Assembly (NCBI RefSeq): GCF_021026295.1
Contig: NZ_JAJNDA010000003.1
Location: 1-64,000, forward strand
Source: Actinomycetospora soli
GTDB taxonomy: Bacteria > Actinomycetota > Actinomycetes > Mycobacteriales > Pseudonocardiaceae
Direction of reading: 5' to 3'
Length of the DNA stretch: 64,000 bases
Positions within the stretch are counted from its first letter, which is position 1; each line of letters opens with the position of its first letter. The notes beneath the pieces are model-generated. The model did no database searches. It saw nothing but the letters and a program-made list of their open reading frames with translations, and was not told the DNA's origin. Of the stretch, positions 54,446-63,030 are shown piece by piece. The position numbers and the translations under genes are program-made.

Positions 54446-55275
54446 TCACGACGCGAGCAGGTCGGCCAGGTCCGCGGCGCCCGGTACCGACCGGACGTGG
54501 ACGTGCACCGTGCGACCCAACGGCGGGGCGAGCGGCAGCACGACGACGCCCGCGGGCAGCGGATCCGGCAGGGCGAGCGCGGGCAGCACACCGTGATCCC
54601 CGCGGCCGCCATCGCGAGCACCGTCCCGACGTCGCGCACCACGTGCGCCGGCACCCACGACTCCCCGTGCGCGACGTACCCGTCCTCCAGCTGCGGACCG
54701 CACGTCCCGCCCGGGTCGGCCACGCCCGCCTCGACCAGCGCCCGGAGGCCGACCGGGCCGCGGCCCACCAGCGGGTGCCGCGCCGGGAGCACCGCGAGGA
54801 ACGCGTCCTCCCGCTCGAGGTGCGCGTCCGCCCCGGCGAAGTGCTCGGGGCCCCACGTCGACACCGCGAGGTCGACGGTCCCCGCCGCGAACCACGCCGC
54901 CAGCTCGTCGTCGTCACCCTGCACCACCCAGACCCGGCCCGGCACCCGCCGCACCACCGCCGGCACGAGCTGCACGGTCGCCGAGTGGACCGCGCCCACC
55001 CGCAGGTCGGCCCGCTCCCCGCGCTGCGCCAGCCCCGCCACGGCGTCGAGGTGACCCCGCACCGCCCGGGCGTGGTCGGCGACCTCCCGGCCGGTCGCCG
55101 TCAACGTCACGACCGGGCCGCGGTGCGCCACCGGCACCCCGAGCCGCCGTTCCAGGGTCGCGACCGACCGGCTCACCGCCGACTGCGTCCGCCCCAGCGC
55201 CGCGGCCGCCCGGGTGAAGCTGCCGTGCTCGGCGAGGGCCAGCACGGCGTCCAGCTGCGCCAGCGCGACGTCCAT
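54446..55275 (-). pseudogene. LysR-family regulator, frameshifted
   Basis: The HTH (LDAVLALAEHGSFTRAAAALGRTQSAVSRSVATLERRLG) and most of the effector domain read normally from the ATG at 55275 to AAAGITV near 54590. The family C-terminus (LPALALPDPLPAGVVVLPLAPP, VRSVPGAADLADLLAS) continues in another frame to a stop at 54446. Total length is 3n+2. Removing the extra CA/TG of the CACAC run at 54587-54591 restores one protein of about 276 residues. It is divergent from the EamA exporter, its expected target. Confidence 0.75.
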
Positions 55276-55346
55276 GAGCACACATCATGCCGGGTAGGAG
55301 GCGAAGTCGTTGGACTCATGTCCGGCCCCGGACTTCTCCTATCGGC

Positions 55347-56246
55347 ATGGCCCGCACCCGCGTCGTCCCCGCGCTCGTCCTCCTCTGGCTCTGCTGGGGC
55401 TCGTCGTTCCCCGCGATGCGCGTCGTGGTCGAGTCGCTGCCGCCCCTCACCACGTCCGGCGCGGTCTTCCTGACGGCGGGTGTCGTCCTCGCGGTGGTGC
55501 ACGCCCGCGACCTGCGGCGGGCGCCCCTGCTCGCGCTGCGCCGGGCCGCGCTGGTCGGCGCGTGCCTGCTCGGGGCGCAGGGCCTCGCGGTGGTCGCGGT
55601 GGTGCGCGTCCCGGCATCGACGTCGGCGCTGCTCGCGCCGTCGATCCCGCTGTGGCTGGTGGTGCTGCGGGCGGCCCTCGGCGAGCGGGTGGGGGCGCGG
55701 GAGCTGGCCTGCCTGGCCGTCGGGCTCGGCGGGGTCGCGGTGATCGTGGTGATCGAGGCGGGCGGGCCGGGGTGGACGCCCTGGGTGCTGCTGGTGCTCG
55801 GGACGAGCATCCTGTGGGCCGCCGGGACACTCGTCGCCGCCCGCAGCGTGGTCCTCCCCGCGCCCGGGGCGACCACCGCGGTGCAGCTCGTGACGGGCGG
55901 CGCGCTCGTCCTCACCGCCGGCCTGGCGCTCGACCCGGCCCCACCCGGCGTCGGGAACGCCTCCTCGTGGGCGGCCGTGGCGGTGCTCCTCGTGGTCGAC
56001 TCGCTCGGCGGGTTCGCCCTGTTCACGTGGCTGCTGCGGCACGCGCCGGTGTCGGTGGTCGGCACGTACGCGTACGCGGTGCCGGTGGTCGCCTACCTCG
56101 CGGGCGTGCTGGTCCTGGGCGAGCCGTTCCACCCGGTGGTGCTGGTCGGCGCCGCGCTCGTGCTGGGCGCGGTCGCGCTACAGGTGCGTCAGCACGCCCT
56201 CGCAGGACCGCACGACCGCGCGGGCGACCTCCGCCGCGGCGCGTGA
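55347..56246 (+). CDS. EamA/DMT-family transporter
   Basis: 299 residues with ten hydrophobic helices in two EamA repeats. The N-terminal VLLWLCWGSSFPAMRVVVESLPP and the second-repeat APVSVVGTYAYAVPVVAYLAGVLVLGEPFHPV are typical. Such proteins export amino acids or metabolites. The last 23 codons overlap antisense with the end of the iniC-like gene (56178-56246). It is divergent from the LysR gene. GGACTCATGTCC-like dyads between them could be LysR sites. Confidence 0.88.
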   Translation: MARTRVVPALVLLWLCWGSSFPAMRVVVESLPPLTTSGAVFLTAGVVLAVVHARDLRRAPLLALRRAALVGACLLGAQGLAVVAVVRVPASTSALLAPSIPLWLVVLRAALGERVGARELACLAVGLGGVAVIVVIEAGGPGWTPWVLLVLGTSILWAAGTLVAARSVVLPAPGATTAVQLVTGGALVLTAGLALDPAPPGVGNASSWAAVAVLLVVDSLGGFALFTWLLRHAPVSVVGTYAYAVPVVAYLAGVLVLGEPFHPVVLVGAALVLGAVALQVRQHALAGPHDRAGDLRRGA

Positions 56247-57746
56247 GGTCAGCGGCGACTCCGCCCGGGTGCGCCACCGGTCGAGCGCCTCGAGGGCCGC
56301 GGCGCGGGGGTCGTCGGCGCCGCCGAGCCGGTCGGCCGGGTCGGGACCGTCGCCGCCGAGCAGGCGCTCGGCCTCCGGCTGGGTTTCCGGGGGCATCGTC
56401 ACCTGCCCCTGGCGCAGCGCCGCGAGCAGGCGCTGCTCGGTGAACTCGTGGGCGCCGGAGAGGACGCGCTCCAGCTCGGCGGCGAGCGCACCGGCGTCGG
56501 GACGCGGCGCCCGCGCGAGCACCATCTCGACCGCGAGCAGCGCCGACCGCGCCTTGTGCACGTCGCGGCGCCCGACCACCCGCGACGCGAGCACCTCGCG
56601 CAACTCCTCGAGCCCGGAGCGCCGGACCAGCTCCTCGGCCAGCGACACCGAGTCGACCACGCCCCGCCCGGTGCGCGCGCCCCGGCGCAGCACCGTGGTC
56701 GCGGTGCGGATGCCGTAGACGCCGAACCGGTCCATCAGCGCGCGCCGCGTGGGCGCGTCGAGCCGCACGCCGTCCGGGTCGGACGCGAGGGCCTCGGCGA
56801 CGACGGCGGGCGGCTCGGCCGCGCAGAACCGGTCGACCGAGAGCAGCAGCGCGTCGACCTCCGCGCGGGGCGCCCGGGCCAGCGCCCGCAGCGCCGTGAA
56901 CTCGGCCTGCCGCAGCGTCCGCGCGGTCTCGGCGAGCAGCCCGTCGACCGCGACGACCGTCTGGCACAGGGGCCGCAGCGCCGGGTCGGCGCGGTACGCC
57001 CGGGCGACCTGACCCGCCGTCGTGATGGCGTCCAGTCCGCCGCCGCCGATCTCGTCGGCGCGCGAGAGGACCACGACGGTGCCGGACGCGCCCACCGCGC
57101 CGAGGCCGCCCGCGCCACCGCGGGCGAGGTCGGCGAACGCCTCGAGGAACCCGACGTCGTTGCGGTGCGCGTGGCGCATCAGGTAGACGACGGCGTCGGC
57201 GCCGGAGGGGCGGTCGTCGGGGGTGACGAAGGCGAGTGTGCGCCGCGAGTTCGTCTCGCGGATCGAGTCGAGCCCGGGGGTGTCGACGAGCGTCGTCTCG
57301 GCCAGCCCGCGGGAGGGCCAGTCGACGAGCAGCCGCCCCACCCGCGCCGGGTCGACGCCGCGCAGGTCGATCCGCAGACCCTCCCGGTCCTGCGCGAACG
57401 GGACGGGGCCGCGGCGCCCGTCGACGTCCTCGCGCGTGACGGTCGGCGAGGGCGCGTCGCGGTACCAGGTGACCAGCCGCGTGCACTCGCCCGCGTCGGT
57501 CGCCGCCACCCGCTCCCCCACCAGGGCGTTGAGCAGGGTCGACTTGCCGGCCTTCAGCGTCCCGGCCAGCGCCACGCGCAACGGCTCGTCGAGCCGGGCC
57601 CGCGCGTCGTGCAGCACCGCCCGCGCCCAGTCGGTGGCCGGATCCGCGGGCCCACCGCCGTAGAGCCGCTGCGCGTTCCCGACGACGGCCCGGGCCTGGT
57701 CGGTCAGCCGGCCGGCGGTCGGCCGGGGGTCCACGTGGCGGGTCAC
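56178..57746 (-). CDS. IniC-like dynamin-family GTPase, locus B
   Basis: 522 residues, GTG overlapping the iniA-like stop by 4 bp. G1 AGTLKAGKSTLLNALVG, ECTRLVTWY, G3 LVDTPGLDS, and VLSRADEIGGG in place of G4 match the locus A paralogue (AGSIKTGKSTLLNALVG, VLSRADEVGGG). The helical part has ARTLRQAEFTALRALARAPRAEVDAL and MDRFGVYGIRTATTVLRRG. It is the last gene of the operon. The 3' end overlaps the EamA gene by 69 bp on the other strand. Confidence 0.8.
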   Translation of the reverse strand: MTRHVDPRPTAGRLTDQARAVVGNAQRLYGGGPADPATDWARAVLHDARARLDEPLRVALAGTLKAGKSTLLNALVGERVAATDAGECTRLVTWYRDAPSPTVTREDVDGRRGPVPFAQDREGLRIDLRGVDPARVGRLLVDWPSRGLAETTLVDTPGLDSIRETNSRRTLAFVTPDDRPSGADAVVYLMRHAHRNDVGFLEAFADLARGGAGGLGAVGASGTVVVLSRADEIGGGGLDAITTAGQVARAYRADPALRPLCQTVVAVDGLLAETARTLRQAEFTALRALARAPRAEVDALLLSVDRFCAAEPPAVVAEALASDPDGVRLDAPTRRALMDRFGVYGIRTATTVLRRGARTGRGVVDSVSLAEELVRRSGLEELREVLASRVVGRRDVHKARSALLAVEMVLARAPRPDAGALAAELERVLSGAHEFTEQRLLAALRQGQVTMPPETQPEAERLLGGDGPDPADRLGGADDPRAAALEALDRWRTRAESPLTSRAAAEVARAVVRSCEGVLTHL

Positions 57747-59554
57747 GCCCCGACCAGCCGGGCCGTCCCGACGCTCTCCCGGATTCGGCGCGCCCGCTTC
57801 TCCAGGGCGTCGAGCCGCTCGATCTCGGCCTCGACGTCGGCGAGCCGGGCCTGGCGCTTCGCCCCGTCGGCCTCCACCGCCTTCGCGGCCTGCGAGGTCG
57901 CGTTGAGGGAGCGCTCGAGCTGCTCGGCGGTGCCCGTGAAGTGGTCGCGCAGGGTCCGCTGGACCTCGCGGAGCATGTCGCGGGAGTTCTTGCCCGCCTG
58001 GAAGATCACGTCGTCGACGTGGCGTCGGACCGCCTGCTTGGCCTCGGCCTGACGACGCCTCAGCGCGCGCTTGCGCTCGTCGACCAGCGTCTTCGAGCCG
58101 AGCAGCAGGCCCGCGCCGACCGAGAACGGGTTGAGCAGCGCCATCCCCGCGATGGTGGTGAGCATGCCGATCATCAGGACGCCACCGTAGGAGCCGCGCA
58201 TCCCGATCATCAACGACTGCGAGAGCCCGAACTTCTCGTGGTCCGGCGCGGCCAGCATCCCGACCGGGTCGGCCGCCATCGCCTGCCCCTCCGGCGAGGC
58301 CATCGGGGGCAGGACGCCGGCGCCGTCCTCGGCGAAGTGGGTCGCGACCCGCTCCGCGAGCCACCGCGTGCGCTCCTCGGCCCACACCACGTTGGTGGCC
58401 ACCGCCGCCGACACCTGCTGGTGCAGCCACGGGGCGAACTGTTCCCACGTCTTGGCCGGGTCGGTGTCGTCGAGGGCCGCCTCCGCGTCGGCGGTGACGG
58501 TGCGCAGCCGGTCGCGCAGGTCGTACTCGATGTCGGAGACGAGGTCCTGGGTGCCGTCGTTGAGGGTCTGCTGCCAGCGGGCGGCCCGGTCGCGCAGGGC
58601 GGCCACGCGGGCCTTGGACCGTTCGAGCTCGTCGTCGATGCGCCGGGCCCGGTCGGGATCGGCCAGGGCGTCACGCTCGGCGCGGAAGCGGGCGGCGAGC
58701 TGCTCGCAGACGACGAGCACCTCGTCCGTGGCCATCCGGGTCCGCCGGGCGTGGCGGCCGCCGACGACCTGCTCGCGCAGCAGCTCCCGCACCTCCGGGA
58801 CGCCGGACTCGGCGAGCAGGGAGGCCTCGTCGTGCAGGGCCAGCACGGCCGACGTGGGCAGGATCGGGATGCGGCGCAGCGACTCGTGGGCGTGGTCGAG
58901 GTGGCCGCGGTCGAGGTCGGCGATCCGGCGCCAGTGCGGGTGCAGATCGGTGCGGGTGAGCACCACCGCGACCGTCGGGCACACCGCGGCGGCCGTGCGC
59001 ACCAGGGCCAGCTCGGGGGCGGTCAGCTCGCGGCCCGCGTCGCAGACCAGCAGCACCGCGTCCGCTCCGGGCAGCTCGGCCATCGTCGAGACCGACGCGG
59101 GCGAGGCCAGCCCGCCCGCGCCCGGGGTGTCGACGAGCCGCAGGCCCTCGAGCACGTCGACCGGCAGCGTCGCCTCGGCGTGCGACCAGCCGGCCGCGTT
59201 GTCCGGGTTGCCCGCCTCGGTGACGTGCTCGGCGAGCTGGGCCGGGGAGATCGACTGCTGCTCCTGCCCGCCCTCGACGGCGCGGACCAGGGTCACGCCG
59301 CGCTGGGTGCCGCGCACGCAGATGGTCGGCACCGTCGTGGCCTTGTGGGCGTCGGTCGGCAGGGCGCGGCCGCCGAGCAGGGCGTTCACCAGCTCGGTCT
59401 TGCCGGCCTTGAACTCGCCCATCACCAGCACGCGCGCCCGGTCGTCGGCGACCGACGCGGCCACCGTCGAGAGCCGCTTCTCCAGGTCCGGCCGCCCGTA
59501 GGCGGTCGCGGCCTGGCGTGCGGTCTTCACCAGGTCGACCAGGTCCCTGCTCAC
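57743..59554 (-). CDS. IniA-like dynamin-family GTPase, locus B
   Basis: 603 residues from a GTG preceded by GGGAGG. G1 is GEFKAGKTELVNALL (46-60), G3 VDTPGAGG, and G4 reads TRTD where locus A has TKVD. The stalk has RAARWQQTLNDGTQDLVSDIEYDLRDR. The membrane paddle is GMRGSYGGVLMIGMLTTIAG, NPFSVGAGLLLGSKT, almost identical to locus A. A C-terminal coiled coil (ADVEAEIERLDALEKRARRI) follows. It lacks the collagen-like insert of the paralogue. Membrane remodelling is inferred from IniA and bacterial dynamins. Confidence 0.82.
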   Translation of the reverse strand: MSRDLVDLVKTARQAATAYGRPDLEKRLSTVAASVADDRARVLVMGEFKAGKTELVNALLGGRALPTDAHKATTVPTICVRGTQRGVTLVRAVEGGQEQQSISPAQLAEHVTEAGNPDNAAGWSHAEATLPVDVLEGLRLVDTPGAGGLASPASVSTMAELPGADAVLLVCDAGRELTAPELALVRTAAAVCPTVAVVLTRTDLHPHWRRIADLDRGHLDHAHESLRRIPILPTSAVLALHDEASLLAESGVPEVRELLREQVVGGRHARRTRMATDEVLVVCEQLAARFRAERDALADPDRARRIDDELERSKARVAALRDRAARWQQTLNDGTQDLVSDIEYDLRDRLRTVTADAEAALDDTDPAKTWEQFAPWLHQQVSAAVATNVVWAEERTRWLAERVATHFAEDGAGVLPPMASPEGQAMAADPVGMLAAPDHEKFGLSQSLMIGMRGSYGGVLMIGMLTTIAGMALLNPFSVGAGLLLGSKTLVDERKRALRRRQAEAKQAVRRHVDDVIFQAGKNSRDMLREVQRTLRDHFTGTAEQLERSLNATSQAAKAVEADGAKRQARLADVEAEIERLDALEKRARRIRESVGTARLVGA

Positions 59555-59575
59555 CGAGCCTCCCAACGCACACGA

Positions 59576-59605
59576 AGGCCGGGACACGGTCTCGTGTCCC
59601 GGCCT
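59576..59605. terminator. 13-bp hairpin between iniB-like and iniA-like genes, locus B
   Basis: AGGCCGGGACACG pairs perfectly with CGTGTCCCGGCCT around a four-base loop. The position matches the hairpin at 29852-29892 in locus A, but the sequence differs. Confidence 0.75.
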
Positions 59606-59692
59606 CGTCGTCACCCCGGGGACGTTACGCGGCGCGCTCCGACCGTCGCGCCGCTCGTCCCCGGGGCGGGTGTTGCCCCCTGCTCAGACGAC

Positions 59693-60622
59693 TCAGAGAG
59701 CGTGGTCGAGCAGGCCGAGGTCCACCGAGTTGTGGTGCACGTCGAGGTTGGTCGACGCGTCGGTGTTGGTGTTGCCCGAGTCGTGGGTCGAGGCGTCGGT
59801 GTCGGTGTTGCCCACGTCGTGCTGGTGGTTCGACGAGTCGACGTGGCTCGAGTTGTCCTGGTCCGAGTTGTCGGTGTGCGTCGAGTTGTCGTTGTGCGAG
59901 TCGGTGTTCTCGCCGTTGGCGCCCGACACCTGGTTGCCGTCGCCGAAGGCGTTCGAGTTGTTCACCGTGCCGGAGCCGGTGGAGATGACGCCGCCGTCGC
60001 CGGTGCCGACGTGGTCGAGCGACGTGGCGTTGCCCGCACCGAAGGCGGTGGTGGAGCCGTCGCCGGAGACCTGGTTGCCGTCACCCACGAAGCTGTGGTC
60101 GCCGGTCACGACCGGGGCGTTGTTGTCGCCACCGATGAAGCTGCCGTGCTCACCGACGTTGGTCGTGGTGTTGTCGACGTGGATGTCGGCGTCGTCGCCG
60201 GCCCAGATCTTGGTGATGTTGTTGGTCTCGTTGTACGTGTTGTGCGAGTTGTCGACGAAGTTGTAGTTGTTCGTCACGTAGTTCAGGTGCGCGATCGACT
60301 GCTCGATCGGCGAGCAGTGCGCGGCCGGGCGGCCCTCGTCGTCGCAGTCGATCGGCTTGCAGTGGTGGTCGTCGTCGTGGTGCTTCGGCTCGGCGTCGTA
60401 GCAGTGGTCGTCGTCGCAGTCGTCCTCGTACTGCGCGCACTTCTCGGCGTCGACCTTCTCTAGGACGACCGGGAGGAGCTCCTTGATGTCGTCGACGCAG
60501 ACGTCGCCGAGGCCGGCGGCGTGCAGGGCGGCCTCCGGGTTGTCGCGGAAGTCGGCGAGCGCCTCGTGGTTGCTCAGCAGGTCCATGAGGAACTCGAGCA
60601 GCGTCTTCTCGGCCACGGCCAT
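59693..60622 (-). CDS. IniB-N-domain protein with Cys/His/Asp-rich segment, locus B
   Basis: 309 residues. The N-terminal IniB-type helices (TLLEFLMDLLSNHEALADF, NPEAALHAAGL) match locus A. Residues 62-103 contain six Cys and many His/Asp (KCAQYEDDCDDDHC, HHDDDHHC, DC, HC), a plausible metal-binding region. LNYVTNNYNF then starts an Asn/Asp/Gly/Ser-rich tail with VTGDHSFVGDGNQVSGDGS and AFGAGNA, repeating the locus A pattern, and ends in NTDTDAST/NTNTDAST repeats. No signal peptide is seen. Function is unknown; scaffold or metal sensor are guesses. Confidence 0.8.
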   Translation of the reverse strand: MAVAEKTLLEFLMDLLSNHEALADFRDNPEAALHAAGLGDVCVDDIKELLPVVLEKVDAEKCAQYEDDCDDDHCYDAEPKHHDDDHHCKPIDCDDEGRPAAHCSPIEQSIAHLNYVTNNYNFVDNSHNTYNETNNITKIWAGDDADIHVDNTTTNVGEHGSFIGGDNNAPVVTGDHSFVGDGNQVSGDGSTTAFGAGNATSLDHVGTGDGGVISTGSGTVNNSNAFGDGNQVSGANGENTDSHNDNSTHTDNSDQDNSSHVDSSNHQHDVGNTDTDASTHDSGNTNTDASTNLDVHHNSVDLGLLDHAL

Positions 60623-60879
60623 GGTGTGTGCCCCTGTAGGTCGGAGTGTGAGCGCTGCGGGCCGGACGACCCGAGCGGCGTGGTGAGAACAGTCGTCGTC
60701 CGGGGCCGCCCGGCCATCGGGGCTCCCGCCGGGTTCCCGGACCGACCCCCTAGGGGATCCGGGCCCGGTCCCCCGGTCAGCACCCCGGGGTCACGGCACG
60801 TGAACCAGCTCCACCATCCGAACGGAGCAGGGTCACTCGTTCGAGCTACGAATGTGTAACGGTCATCGGGATCGGGTCG
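60623..60879. promoter_or_regulatory. Divergent promoter region of locus B
   Basis: The 257 bases between the iniB-like and Hsp70-like starts must drive both operons. On the plus strand TTCG-N5-CGAA and a TAACGG box lie about 25 bases before the first ATG. On the minus strand TACAGG precedes the iniB-like ribosome site. No sequence clearly shared with the locus A promoter region was found by eye. Confidence 0.4.
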
Positions 60880-63030
60880 ATGATGCGCACGAGTCAGCGA
60901 CACGGTGCCGCCCCGTCCGGGCGGCCGGGGCGGATGGAGCTGGGTGTGACGATGGTGGACCCGCGGCACGCGGGAACGGCAGGGCGCGGGACCCCCGTCG
61001 CCTACGACCTGGGCATCGACCTGGGCACCACGTTCACCGCCGCCGCCGTCCATCTGGCTCCGGCCCCCGACGTGCGCGTGGTCGGCCTCGACCGCGGCGC
61101 CGTCCAGGTCCCCTCCGTGCTCCTCGTCGACGACGACGGGTCCCTGCTCGTCGGCGGCGAGGCCGAGGCCCGCGCCCCGTTCGCGCCGCAGCGCGTGGTC
61201 CGCGAGTTCAAGCGTCGTCTGGGCGACGACACCCCGATCGTGGTCGCCGGCGAGGGCTTCTCCGCCGACGGCGTGGCCGCCGAGATGGTGCGCTGGACCG
61301 CCGACCGGGTCGCCGAGCAGCAGGGGTGCGCGCCCCGCCGCCTCGCCGTCGCCCACCCCGCAGGCTGGGGTGCCTACCGCCGCCGCGTCTTCACCGAGGC
61401 CCTCGCCGAGGTCGGCCTGCACGACGTCGTCCTGCTCACCGAACCCGAGGCCGCCGCCTCCGCGCACGCCGCCGCCGGCCGACTGCCGGTCGGGCGCACC
61501 GTCGCCGTGTACGACCTCGGCGGCGGCACCTTCGACGCCGCCGTCGTGCGCGGCGTGCCCGCCTCCCCCGTCGCACCGGTCGGTCTGACCGTGCTCGGCC
61601 GCGGCCAGGGCATCGAGGCCCTCGGCGGCATCGACTTCGACGAGGCGCTGTTCTGGCACGTCTGCTCCGAGCTCGGCGGCGCGGTCGCCTCGCTCGACCC
61701 GGCCGACCCCGCCACCGTCCGCGCCGTCTCCGGGCTGCGCCGCGCGTGCGTCCTCGCGAAGGAGGCGCTCTCGGTCGACACCGAGGCCGTCGTCGACGTC
61801 CGCCTCCCGAACGTCACCACCCGCGTCCGGGTCACCCGCGGCGAGTTCGAGGAGATGATCGCGCCGGCCCTGCGCCAGACGATCGACGTCCTCGGCGAGG
61901 TCCTCGACTCCGCTCGCGTCCGCCCCGCCGACCTCGACGGCGTCCTGCTCGTCGGCGGCTCGTCCCGCATCCCGCTGGTCGCGCGCCTGCTCTCCGCCGA
62001 GCTCGGCCGCCCGGTGTCGATCGACCCCGACCCGACCACCGTCGTCGCCCGCGGCGCCACCTGGGCCGCCGCGGCCGCCTCCGGCGTCGTCCGCCCGCCC
62101 TCCGGCGCCTTCCCGGCCGTCTCCGGTTCCTTCCCCGCCGTGTCGGGCCCCTTCCCGACGCCGGGTCGTGCCCCGATCTCCGGTCCCTTCGAGCGTCCCG
62201 AGCCGCGCACCGAGTTCGTCGGTCCGGCCGCGGCCCTGCTCGCCCACGCCGAGGCGGACCCCCGCACCGAGTTCGTCGGCCCGGCCGCGGCGCTCCGTTC
62301 CTTCGGCGACGACCCCGTGACCCGCCCCGTGCGCCTGCGCCCGCAGGTCGACGACGAGCCGGTCACCGACACGCTCGGCTCCGGCCTCCCGAGCCGCACC
62401 CCGATGCCGACGAGCGCGCTGCCGCCCGCCGCGGTCGCCGCCCCGGCGCCGTGGCCCGGCCCGCTCGCGCCGCCGAGCAAGCCCGACACCCGCAAGCGCC
62501 GCCTCGCCATCGGCGCCGGCGCGGCCGGGGTGCTGGTCGTCGCAGGTGTCGTGGCGGTGGCGGTCCCGATGGTCAAGAACACCAATGGCGAGGCCAGCAT
62601 CGCCGCCACGCCGGCCCCCTCTGCCCCGGCCGCACCGGCCGCCGCCCCTGCCGTCGGCGACGCCGGCACCCTCCCGCCGAACACCCTCGGCGGTGGTGAG
62701 CACGCGCGCGGTGCCACGCCCGTAGCCGCCTCGAAGAGCCGCGCTGCTGCGACTCCGGCGGTACCCGCCGCGGTGAAGCCCGTGGCACCCGTCGCGCCCG
62801 CCGTCGTGCCGCCGCCCGCGGCCGCCCCGGCACCGGCGCCAGCTCCCGCACCGGTGGTGAACAACCCGCCCCCCGCTCCGGTTCCGTCACAGACCCAGCG
62901 GGACGATCCGCCGCCGCAGCCGAAGCCCGACCCTGCTCCCCAGCCCAAGCCGTCGCCTCAGCCCTCGCCGACGCCGGGGAGCTCGACCGCCAATGCTCCG
63001 GCTGCGGGTGAGAAGACGGCGCAGGCGTGA
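60880..63030 (+). CDS. Membrane-anchored Hsp70-like protein, locus B
   Basis: Up to 716 residues; starts at later ATGs (MELGV, MVDPRH) are possible. The actin-fold ATPase is well preserved: DLGIDLGTTFT, K111 in REFKRRLGD, AHPAGWGAYRRRV, TEPEAAASAHA, phosphate-2 DLGGGTFDAAV (212 onward) and LLVGGSSRIPLVARLL. No DnaK substrate domain follows. There are SGxFP repeats (about 408-427), two RTEFVGPAAAL repeats (443 and 462), one membrane helix (about 542-565) and a Pro/Ala tail outside. It overlaps the LuxR gene by 4 bp. A chaperone or actin-like signalling role is inferred only from the fold. Confidence 0.84.
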   Translation: MMRTSQRHGAAPSGRPGRMELGVTMVDPRHAGTAGRGTPVAYDLGIDLGTTFTAAAVHLAPAPDVRVVGLDRGAVQVPSVLLVDDDGSLLVGGEAEARAPFAPQRVVREFKRRLGDDTPIVVAGEGFSADGVAAEMVRWTADRVAEQQGCAPRRLAVAHPAGWGAYRRRVFTEALAEVGLHDVVLLTEPEAAASAHAAAGRLPVGRTVAVYDLGGGTFDAAVVRGVPASPVAPVGLTVLGRGQGIEALGGIDFDEALFWHVCSELGGAVASLDPADPATVRAVSGLRRACVLAKEALSVDTEAVVDVRLPNVTTRVRVTRGEFEEMIAPALRQTIDVLGEVLDSARVRPADLDGVLLVGGSSRIPLVARLLSAELGRPVSIDPDPTTVVARGATWAAAAASGVVRPPSGAFPAVSGSFPAVSGPFPTPGRAPISGPFERPEPRTEFVGPAAALLAHAEADPRTEFVGPAAALRSFGDDPVTRPVRLRPQVDDEPVTDTLGSGLPSRTPMPTSALPPAAVAAPAPWPGPLAPPSKPDTRKRRLAIGAGAAGVLVVAGVVAVAVPMVKNTNGEASIAATPAPSAPAAPAAAPAVGDAGTLPPNTLGGGEHARGATPVAASKSRAAATPAVPAAVKPVAPVAPAVVPPPAAAPAPAPAPAPVVNNPPPAPVPSQTQRDDPPPQPKPDPAPQPKPSPQPSPTPGSSTANAPAAGEKTAQA

